Assembly: GCA_903908015.1 (NCBI GenBank)
Contig: CAIVQI010000346.1
Span: forward strand, 1 to 16,579
Reading direction: 5' to 3'
DNA from: an uncultured Bacteroidota bacterium
GTDB lineage: Bacteria; Bacteroidota; Bacteroidia; UBA7662
Length of the DNA stretch: 16,579 bases
This document shows positions 7,397 through 13,515 of this stretch, one piece after another. Both the position numbers and the translations under genes were made by a program. Position 1 is the stretch's first letter. Each line of letters begins with the position of its first letter. Under the pieces are notes generated by a model. It saw nothing but the letters and a program-made list of their open reading frames with translations. It did not search any database and was not told the origin of the DNA.

Positions 7397-9604
7397 TTAT
7401 CCCAAAATGCGGCAGCTGTAGGAAGCGACAAAACCGTCCGACCCCTTGATTGTCCAATCTTTGATGCCCGTAGGCCCTATTAAAAACCGGCTGTTCGATG
7501 CCATGCCTTTAAGGTAACGGAAATGTGAGCCTACTTCAGATTCAATAACCCGTACGTCCGGATCCTGGGATTCAGAACCAGATAATGTTCCGGTGGATGA
7601 ACGAAAGCTGATTCGGTACAATGAAAAAAAGGACGCTATAAGGTCGTGGGCTGCCAAAATGATCCGATTTCCATAATCGATGGGCGGAATATGCTCCTCC
7701 ATGACAACACCACGGGGCTCTCCCATAAAAATACGGTAGGCAGCCAAATAAAAACGGTAGAGGAGCGACGATCGCTTGCCTTCATAATCAAAGGCCTGAA
7801 ACATGATTCCATCGTGGGAAAACCACATGAGGTCTCCTGTTTCCAGGCATTCCAGATAGGTTTGGTTGTAGGCATCTGTGGCGCAACGCCATTCCACCGC
7901 CTTTGCATCATTGGCCTTGTCGGAGCGTGTCCATTTCAGCCGCATTCCAGGTTTAAACTTCAGAGCGGCTGTCAACACGCCATCCGATTCTACATCAGCC
8001 ACCATACGGCTTTCCTTCGGCACCGAAAAACAACGCAACAGCTCCTTTCCGTCCATAAATTCCAAAAAGTAGGCGATGGGGTAGGCGTGTGTTTTGGCGC
8101 CCACTTCCGGGGAGGTTTGGATTTGAAAATGCAGGTGAGGTTCCGGTGAGCGGCCACTGTTGCCACAACACCCAATGAGCGTACCCTTTTCTACCCATTG
8201 TCCGACCACCACCGGGATACTGTCTTTCTTGAGGTGGGCCAAAAGCGAGTAAAGTCCATTGTTGTGGTTGATCACCACGCAGTTTCCCCAATTCCGTTCC
8301 GTATCAACATCCCCTATTTCTTCATTATCGTACACATGGTTGTCGATTCGGTGGATATATCCCTCCAGAGGAGCTACCACAGGCTTTCCGTAGCCATAAA
8401 AATCTTCGGGCTGATCGCCTTGTCCGAAGAAATGCCGGCCCTCATCATCACACACCACAAAATCGAGGGCTTTTCCCCATTCTTTGAGGTGGGTGTGACG
8501 GCCATCGTAGCCTTGACTGATTTTCCACCTACCCCAGATGGGAAGGCGAAACCGGGCAAAGCGCGACTCCCGCCGCCACCGCTTTCCAGCTTGATGTTTG
8601 TAGAGGGCCTTTTCTGGACTGTAATACTGAATGCCAGTTAGTTCGAGCCGGGGCTGCCATACCGAGCGCTGTTTGAGCAAAAACAAAAGCAAGATGGTCA
8701 CCACATTAAATGAGAGGGTGTAGGGGGCTAGTCCAAACCGAAGAAGAATGGGCATGAGCGCCAGGTGAATCAGCGCGAGTACAGGCGTTAGGGCAATTAC
8801 AGTGAGCCATGATGCGGATGAAGGAATCAAATAAAATCCCCCAACAGCGATGGCCAGGAACAGGAAGTTTGGTCCAGCCAGCTGATACACCAGGCTGTCG
8901 GTGTCGGCCCCCAAAAACTGAAAAGAAAGAAAAGCCATGCCAAAGCCCAGAATGGTGAGTAGCGTCTGTATGCGCGAGTGAATGAGCATCACCAGAAACA
9001 GCAGGATTCCGGTGGCCACTTTGGGCTGGAAGAAGGTGGCAGATAAAACTTTAAAATAAGCCGACCAAAAGGCGGGTAAGCCAAAAAAGGCTGCTTCATT
9101 GAGATGCGTGGGCATGGTCACACCAAAAAGCGAGTATGATGAGCTGCCTGATGCGAAATGATGCGCTGTTTCCAGTCCGGGCAAGCGGTCTGATGCCAAT
9201 ACCACGATCCACATACAGCCAACAAATGGAAGGGTGAGCGCCGGTAGACCGGAAAGGGCCAATCGCTTACCCATCCAAACGGCCAACAGCAGCAGAAGTA
9301 TCATCGCACTCAACCAAACTACGGCGAAGGTGGGGTTCGGGTTGTAGCGGTATGCGAGGGCGAGCCCCAAAAGCAGTGCATTAAACCCAAACATCCCTTC
9401 TTTGATGGCATGCCGATCCTGTCCAGCCAAAGTGGCCAAAGCGTTGATGACCACTACCGAGGCCAATCCCCACAATCCCAGCCATGGCGAGGCGAAACTG
9501 GCGATGATCGACCCCCATCCTAACCATGGATTCAGGGAAAAGAACAACTGAGCATAGCTGTTTCGGATGCTTTGCCACCAGGATTTTAGCTCAGTCAGTT
9601 GCAT
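7397..9604 (-). CDS. Urea-transporter domain fused to M23 (LytM) metallopeptidase domain
   Basis: A 735-residue inner-membrane fusion. Residues 15-315 form a urea-transporter (UT) channel with the family's internal duplication. FFSLNPWLGWG (21-31) is mirrored by TFFQPKVATG (190-199). The half-repeats carry the UT hallmarks FGFNALLLG (72-80) and LPALTLPF (120-127). About ten hydrophobic helices can be counted. A basic linker leads into an M23 domain (about 360-495) with His372 and Asp381 in THLKEWGKALDF, LLAHL (His457), and PHLHF (His490, His492), so the zinc and catalytic residues look intact. A C-terminal region (520-735) is not recognised. UT proteins pass urea or small amides down a gradient; M23 enzymes cut peptidoglycan cross-links. 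The UT fold normally has both ends in the cytoplasm, which sits oddly with a cell-wall peptidase. The gene lies 23 bases after the PLP gene and 5 before the barrel gene. Confidence 0.88.
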   Translation of the reverse strand: MQLTELKSWWQSIRNSYAQLFFSLNPWLGWGSIIASFASPWLGLWGLASVVVINALATLAGQDRHAIKEGMFGFNALLLGLALAYRYNPNPTFAVVWLSAMILLLLLAVWMGKRLALSGLPALTLPFVGCMWIVVLASDRLPGLETAHHFASGSSSYSLFGVTMPTHLNEAAFFGLPAFWSAYFKVLSATFFQPKVATGILLFLVMLIHSRIQTLLTILGFGMAFLSFQFLGADTDSLVYQLAGPNFLFLAIAVGGFYLIPSSASWLTVIALTPVLALIHLALMPILLRFGLAPYTLSFNVVTILLLFLLKQRSVWQPRLELTGIQYYSPEKALYKHQAGKRWRRESRFARFRLPIWGRWKISQGYDGRHTHLKEWGKALDFVVCDDEGRHFFGQGDQPEDFYGYGKPVVAPLEGYIHRIDNHVYDNEEIGDVDTERNWGNCVVINHNNGLYSLLAHLKKDSIPVVVGQWVEKGTLIGCCGNSGRSPEPHLHFQIQTSPEVGAKTHAYPIAYFLEFMDGKELLRCFSVPKESRMVADVESDGVLTAALKFKPGMRLKWTRSDKANDAKAVEWRCATDAYNQTYLECLETGDLMWFSHDGIMFQAFDYEGKRSSLLYRFYLAAYRIFMGEPRGVVMEEHIPPIDYGNRIILAAHDLIASFFSLYRISFRSSTGTLSGSESQDPDVRVIESEVGSHFRYLKGMASNSRFLIGPTGIKDWTIKGSDGFVASYSCRILG

Positions 9605-9627
9605 TTGATTTTAAACAGCGTTGCGGT

Positions 9628-10983
9628 TTATTGTTGGGGGTTGGCGCGCAAATGAGCGGGAGTTCGTTCTTGTTGGTTGAGGGTGTCGACAGTTTCGCGC
9701 TCCCGAATCAAGTGTACACCGCCCTCACGGTCAATCATCACCACATTGGGGCGCATGGAAATAAACTGCATCCATTGGGTCATGTTGTAGGCCCCGACCC
9801 GGTGAACCACCACTTGATCGCCTCTATTTAAGAGGGGGAGGGAGATGTTCTCACGGACCACATCGATGTTCATACATAAAGGACCATATACCACCATATC
9901 TTCGGTATGCCGACTGAACTCCTGCGCGGGGGTGATTCGGTGGTCATACCAAAATGAGGTGAATAACAAATTAACGCCAAAGTCCATGATGGTGGCCCTA
10001 CGACCGTCGCTCAGGCGTTTGATGGCCACCACGCTCCCCAATAAATATCCAGCATCATCAATTAGCGCTCTGCCAGCCTCCAAATAAAGGTAGGGCAATT
10101 CAGTGGTGGGTATGCCACTCCCGAGCAGAGCGGTTGTGATGGCTTCTGCATAATCATCCATGGTTGGGATCACATCTGAACCTTGAAGATAGGAGCCTTT
10201 TAGCGTATTGCCTGAAGCAAATCCCCCGCCAATGTCGATATACGCGATGCGGTGACCATACTGACTTTTAATCTTGAGTGCCAATTGGGCCAATTTTGTC
10301 GCCGCCAGATGATACGCCCGGGTGCTCAACATATAGGTTCCAATATGGCAATGAAGTCCTGTCAAAATCATGTTGGGCTGTCCCATGATCTTCTGAACGG
10401 CTTCCCAAGCCGTCTCATTCTCATAGTTGAAGCCAAATCGGTCCCACTGTGGATACACGCCGGTGTCCATATTGATTCTAATGGCCACTCTCGCTTTTTT
10501 ACCGCCCTCACGAACGATCTCACTCAGGAGATATAGTTCATCGAAATGATCGATGTGGATCAGAGAATTGTTATGCAGTGCCGTGCGCAGGTCATCGGCG
10601 GTTTTGTCCGGGCCATTAAACAGGATTTGGTCGCCCGAAACGCCATTTTGTAGGGCTTTTTGGTATTCGAACATGCTCACCACCTCTGCCCAGGCACCTT
10701 CCTGATGAAAGACCTGGCATACGGCGTTGAGGTAGTTGGTTTTGTAGCTCCAGGCAAATTGTACCTTGGGGTAACGGGTCGAGAAGGCACGCAGTGCATT
10801 TCGGTAGGTGTCGCGAATGGTGCGTTCGGACAGCACAAAACAAGGCGAACCATATTCATCGATGATCCGCTTTACAGGCACACCATCGATTTGGGTGAAG
10901 GGGAAATAGTCGACCCGACTACCAAATTTATTGGTAATGCCCGGGTTGTAGCGGGTGATGATGGGTCTTTCGTAGGGCAGCAT
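9628..10983 (-). CDS. Fold type III PLP-dependent decarboxylase-like enzyme
   Basis: A 451-residue alanine-racemase/DapDC-fold enzyme, probably a cytoplasmic amino-acid decarboxylase. The PLP Schiff-base lysine is Lys81 (WSYKTNYL). His213 in HCHIGT stacks on the cofactor, the phosphate loop is GGG 252-254, the substrate carboxylate arginine is Arg305 in EAGR, the second-subunit catalytic Cys370 and Asp374 are in GPLCMNID, and Tyr399 is in VGAYNMTQ. The catalytic machinery is complete. However, the residue after Cys370 is Met, where ornithine decarboxylase has Asp (CDGLD) and diaminopimelate decarboxylase has Glu (CESGD) to hold the distal amino group. This makes simple lysA or ODC activity unlikely. 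The CxxxD form recalls BtrK/PvsE-type decarboxylases that act on conjugated substrates. It is third in the cluster, after the ATP-grasp gene. Confidence 0.88.
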   Translation of the reverse strand: MLPYERPIITRYNPGITNKFGSRVDYFPFTQIDGVPVKRIIDEYGSPCFVLSERTIRDTYRNALRAFSTRYPKVQFAWSYKTNYLNAVCQVFHQEGAWAEVVSMFEYQKALQNGVSGDQILFNGPDKTADDLRTALHNNSLIHIDHFDELYLLSEIVREGGKKARVAIRINMDTGVYPQWDRFGFNYENETAWEAVQKIMGQPNMILTGLHCHIGTYMLSTRAYHLAATKLAQLALKIKSQYGHRIAYIDIGGGFASGNTLKGSYLQGSDVIPTMDDYAEAITTALLGSGIPTTELPYLYLEAGRALIDDAGYLLGSVVAIKRLSDGRRATIMDFGVNLLFTSFWYDHRITPAQEFSRHTEDMVVYGPLCMNIDVVRENISLPLLNRGDQVVVHRVGAYNMTQWMQFISMRPNVVMIDREGGVHLIRERETVDTLNQQERTPAHLRANPQQ

Positions 10984-11060
10984 GAAGAAAGGCGATTTAA
11001 TGGGGTAAGATCTGATGGGAATCGAGGGGTCGAATGAGTAGGTATGATGATACGTTCAAC

Positions 11061-11091
11061 AAAATCTATTGGACAGTAAGTTCAACTACAA
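11061..11091 (-). promoter_or_regulatory. Candidate internal promoter before the PLP decarboxylase gene
   Basis: In the 102-base gap between the ATP-grasp and PLP genes, the minus strand has TTG (11089-11091, the last codon of the ATP-grasp gene), a 20-base spacer, and TAGATTTT (11061-11068). The -7 box matches TAnnTTTG at seven of eight positions if the final base is ignored. The leader would be about 70 bases. The gap is the longest in the cluster and has no ATG-initiated small gene on the minus strand. Confidence 0.35.
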
Positions 11092-12129
11092 CCAGCCGTG
11101 GGTGTTGATGTGTTCGTATTCTTTGAGGTCCACAATCTGGTCGTAGCTGTAGCGTACAAACATCTTTCCAACTTCATAGCGGGTCATTGGCCCAACGCTC
11201 TCGCCGAGGGCCAGGCGCACCAACGCCTCTGGATGGTTTTGGCCGCTGCCTACTGCCAAGTATACCCAGGCAGGAAAGCGGGGGTTCATTTCAATGAGGT
11301 AGTATTGATCGTCGTGGGTTTTAATGAATTCAAGTTCACAACCACCCCTCCAGCGACTACCATTAATGGCAGTGCGGGCTATTTCGAGAAGTCGATCATC
11401 CTGTAGGGTAATTCCGGCCCAGGCTTTGCCTTTGTCGGTGATGTACATCTTCCGCATGGGGACGGCGCCGATGCAACCCCCTGTGCCATCGCCCAGAGCG
11501 GTAACGTTCACTTCCGTGCCTTTAACGATTTGTTGAAGCAAAACGGGCAACCCCCATTTCGCTGATAGTTTGTAAAAATAGGCTGCTGCTTGATCAGCAT
11601 CGTGCGCTGTGAAGGCATCGTAATACTTGCCCTTCACCATCAGGGGGTAACCCAATTCAGAGGCCATTTGTCGCGCTTCAGACCAAGAAAATGCGGGTTT
11701 CGTGGTCGGCACTTTGATTCCCAGTTTTTCACCCCACTCGGCCAAAACCGATTTTTGGCGCATTTCGAAAGAATCATGGTCTGGAAGAAAGGAGTGAATG
11801 CCTAACTCCGATTTTAAACGATCAGATATGCGCATGAAATTGTGTAATTCCGCGTCGAAATTGGGAATCACTACGTCGATCGCCTCAATGTCGTGGATGG
11901 CCTTCAAGCGGTTAAACAGCGCCTCTGATCCTGCCGAAGGATAAGGAATCTGATAGGAACGATCGATCAGGTCGTGCATATACAGTCCAGGTTCGAGGTT
12001 GTCATAGGCGAGACCAATGATGCGTACATGCTTGAGGCCACCCGCACGAAGGGCGCGGGCTACAGGTACACCAGGACCCGGCGAGTCGATGTTGTTGAGA
12101 CCCGTTAGCGCAATGTTTAGGGTTTTCAT
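11086..12129 (-). CDS. ATP-grasp ligase (CarB/PylC/BtrJ-like carboxylate-amine ligase)
   Basis: A 347-residue cytoplasmic ATP-grasp enzyme, expected to activate a carboxylate as acyl phosphate and join it to an amine. The N-terminal pre-ATP-grasp Rossmann-like domain begins NIALTGLNNIDSPGPGVPVA. ATP-binding lysines lie in YPLMVKGKYY (161-170), and an adenine-contact segment is LLQQIVKGTEVNV (197-209). The metal-binding end has Glu265/Glu267 in GGCELEF and the classic Glu280-x-Asn282-x-Arg284 in LIEMNPRFP. The active site therefore looks complete. Length and motifs resemble single-substrate ligases such as PylC or BtrJ more than large carbamoyl-phosphate synthases. The amino-acid substrates cannot be read from the sequence. 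The gene starts 9 bases after the PqqD-like gene, so the two are almost certainly co-translated. Confidence 0.87.
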   Translation of the reverse strand: MKTLNIALTGLNNIDSPGPGVPVARALRAGGLKHVRIIGLAYDNLEPGLYMHDLIDRSYQIPYPSAGSEALFNRLKAIHDIEAIDVVIPNFDAELHNFMRISDRLKSELGIHSFLPDHDSFEMRQKSVLAEWGEKLGIKVPTTKPAFSWSEARQMASELGYPLMVKGKYYDAFTAHDADQAAAYFYKLSAKWGLPVLLQQIVKGTEVNVTALGDGTGGCIGAVPMRKMYITDKGKAWAGITLQDDRLLEIARTAINGSRWRGGCELEFIKTHDDQYYLIEMNPRFPAWVYLAVGSGQNHPEALVRLALGESVGPMTRYEVGKMFVRYSYDQIVDLKEYEHINTHGWL

Positions 12130-12138
12130 TGTGTTTAT

Positions 12139-12384
12139 CTAGCCGTTTTGCACAATGTGATAGGTACCGAGCATAAAAAAGTAATCGCCAAGATCTTTCT
12201 CCAGAATTCCTTTTTCCACTTCATATCGACTTAGAATAAAATCTGTGATTTCTTCGCGCGTTTTGCCTTCATTGAGCATACGAATGATTTCTTGTCCCAT
12301 GGCATTGGTGCTGAATGAGTCGCCCGTACCCGGATTAAAAATAAAGCCGCTCTCACTGATGGCGATGTTCTTGTTGACTTTCAT
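12139..12384 (-). CDS. PqqD-like small protein (possible peptide-recognition or carrier protein)
   Basis: An 81-residue acidic protein with the PqqD fold pattern. Short N-terminal beta strands (ISESGFIFNPGTGDSFSTN, residues 9-27) are followed by a helix around AMGQEIIRMLNEG, the second helix TREEITDFILSRYEV, and a C-terminal helix with LGDYFFMLGTYHIV. PqqD relatives bind leader peptides and present them to modifying enzymes (the RiPP recognition element, RRE). No radical SAM or precursor peptide gene is next to it. As first gene of the cluster, 9 bases before the ATP-grasp ligase, it may present or carry the ligase's substrate; that is inference. An AGGAG directly touches the ATG and so is too close to act as a Shine-Dalgarno site. 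Confidence 0.78.
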   Translation of the reverse strand: MKVNKNIAISESGFIFNPGTGDSFSTNAMGQEIIRMLNEGKTREEITDFILSRYEVEKGILEKDLGDYFFMLGTYHIVQNG

Positions 12385-12533
12385 CTCCTGTTTTAAAATG
12401 TATGCGTGGTTTGTTGTACGGGCGACATAGAGCCCATTCTGAGGGGGAGGTTTAATTCACCATTACAATAATGCAGCTGAATCCTTGGCACAGTGGCGCC
12501 CGCCCGTTATTTTTGTCGACCTAAACATCTGCC
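12385..12533. other. Divergent intergenic region between the six-gene cluster and the lipoprotein operon
   Basis: A region of 149 bases that must hold both promoters. The + strand promoter is clear (see 12485-12515). For the minus strand the best -7 candidate is TACATTTT at 12395-12402, seven of eight to TAnnTTTG, with no TTG at the right distance; it would give an almost leaderless transcript. A 14-codon minus-strand reading frame at 12393-12437 is present but has no support. Confidence 0.5.
12485..12515 (+). promoter_or_regulatory. Bacteroidota promoter for the lipoprotein/DUF2147/DUF6268 operon
   Basis: TTG at 12485-12487, a 20-base spacer, then TATTTTTG at 12508-12515, a full match to the TTG-N17-23-TAnnTTTG pattern of the primary Bacteroidota sigma factor. 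It lies 18 bases before the ATG at 12534, giving a leader of roughly 10-15 bases. This is one of the two best promoter matches I found. Confidence 0.75.
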
Positions 12534-13025
12534 ATGTTACGCACCAGTTTATTGTATGTCATCTTATCAACGGCCTTGTTTGGCTGCACGGGTGGCGGAG
12601 AGAAAATCAGTTTGGAATCCGGAACAGTGCTTTTGGTGGCACCCGGACCGCTTTATGAAGGGTCTAATACGGCCACTGTGGAATGGACCCCAGATCAAGG
12701 AGATGTTTCAGGAAAGGAAATTACCTCTGCGCGTGTTAGCAAGATTCGCTTAACTGGATCAGGAGAATATGCCGATTTATTTTCCGATATTACTTTTTCA
12801 TTAGCAGCGCCAGGGGCTGATATGCGGCGGGTAGGGGTATTGAATCCGGTGGTCGTGGGCGACAGCACTTGGGAGCTTCAGGTAGCCGAAGAACAAAAGA
12901 ATATTGAGGACTTTTTCAAGGGGAAGCCCATTACCTTGGTGGCAGATGTCAACTTGAAGCGTGACCTGGAAGCCGATCTCAAGCTCACCGCAGAGGTGGT
13001 TTTTGAAACAGAGGTTAAAAAATAA
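12534..13025 (+). CDS. Predicted lipoprotein of unknown function
   Basis: A 163-residue product with a lipoprotein signal peptide: a hydrophobic stretch LLYVILSTALFGC with the lipobox LFGC, so Cys18 should be lipidated. The mature part is small and beta-rich with alternating charged and hydrophobic residues (TATVEWTPDQG, DLFSDITFSLAAPGAD, KLTAEVVFETEV) and no catalytic motif. I do not recognise the family. It is first in a three-gene + strand run, 27 bases before the DUF2147 gene, with a strong promoter just upstream. No obvious Lol-avoidance signal can be judged for this phylum, so the membrane in which it is anchored is uncertain. It could be an envelope accessory protein for the barrel protein two genes downstream. 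Confidence 0.8.
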   Translation: MLRTSLLYVILSTALFGCTGGGEKISLESGTVLLVAPGPLYEGSNTATVEWTPDQGDVSGKEITSARVSKIRLTGSGEYADLFSDITFSLAAPGADMRRVGVLNPVVVGDSTWELQVAEEQKNIEDFFKGKPITLVADVNLKRDLEADLKLTAEVVFETEVKK

Positions 13026-13052
13026 TAACGCAAAACAATAAAATAACATCAA

Positions 13053-13514
13053 ATGAAAAAAGTATTGTTGATTTTATCAGTCATCATGGCTGTTTTTATG
13101 GCAAAAAACGTAGATGCGCAAACTGCTGAGGGCGATTTGCTCGTCGGCGTTTGGGAGCCTTCCCATGGCAAGGCCCGCGTGAAAGTGGAGAAAATCGCCG
13201 ACAAGTACTTCGGTAAGATTGTCTGGTTGCGTGAGCCCAATGACCCGAATACCGGGCAGCCAAAAGTCGATCGCAACAACCCCGATGAATCGATGCGACA
13301 AGTGCCCCTCAAAGGGTATCGCTTGCTCAAGGATTTTACCTACTCGGGTAAAAAGGAATGGGGCAACGGCACGATCTACGACCCAGAAAACGGAAACACT
13401 TATTCCTGTGTCATCAAGGCGCGCGATGAAAATACCCTCGACATCCGGGGATATGTAGGGGTGAAAACCTTCGGCAGGACAGATGTTTGGCAGCGGGTTA
13501 CGATAAAGAAGTAG
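13053..13514 (+). CDS. Exported DUF2147-family protein
   Basis: A 153-residue protein with a clean signal peptide (MKKVLLILSVIMAVFMAKNVDAQ, cut after DAQ or one residue before). The mature part fits the DUF2147 family throughout. It contains the early GVWEPSHGKA segment, YFGKIVWLREPND, a GQPKVDRNNPDE segment, the PLKGYRLLKDF motif, and WGNGTIYDPENGNTYSCVIK. It ends with LDIRGYVGVKTFGRTDVWQRV. DUF2147 proteins are small lipocalin-like exported barrels found widely in Bacteroidota and Proteobacteria; no biochemical role is established to my knowledge. It is second in the operon, with only one base between its stop and the next ATG, which implies tight coupling to the outer-membrane protein that follows. 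Confidence 0.9.
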   Translation: MKKVLLILSVIMAVFMAKNVDAQTAEGDLLVGVWEPSHGKARVKVEKIADKYFGKIVWLREPNDPNTGQPKVDRNNPDESMRQVPLKGYRLLKDFTYSGKKEWGNGTIYDPENGNTYSCVIKARDENTLDIRGYVGVKTFGRTDVWQRVTIKK

Positions 13515-13515
13515 T

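Noticed and set aside
7392..7457. Upstream extension of the barrel protein into the UT-M23 gene
   Set aside because: It would put 22 polar residues before the signal peptide and overlap the preceding gene by 61 bases. The start at 7391 follows the upstream stop by five bases.
8198..8641. 147-codon + strand frame inside the UT-M23 gene
   Set aside because: It is antisense to the M23 coding region, which has clear family motifs. No promoter or recognisable protein features were seen.
9628..10983. Calling the PLP enzyme lysA (diaminopimelate decarboxylase)
   Set aside because: The CESGD specificity motif is CMNID and the gene sits in an unrelated cluster, so the symbol is not supported.
10660..11037. 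125-codon + strand frame over the start of the PLP gene
   Set aside because: It is antisense to conserved PLP-enzyme sequence and shows no domain or signal.
11086..12129. Calling the ATP-grasp protein carB (carbamoyl-phosphate synthase)
   Set aside because: At 347 residues it is about a third of the length of CarB and has only one ATP-grasp unit.
12393..12437. 14-codon minus-strand frame upstream of the PqqD-like gene as a precursor peptide or leader
   Set aside because: It is too short, with no ribosome-binding signal and no typical leader or core composition. Any sequence of this size contains such frames by chance.
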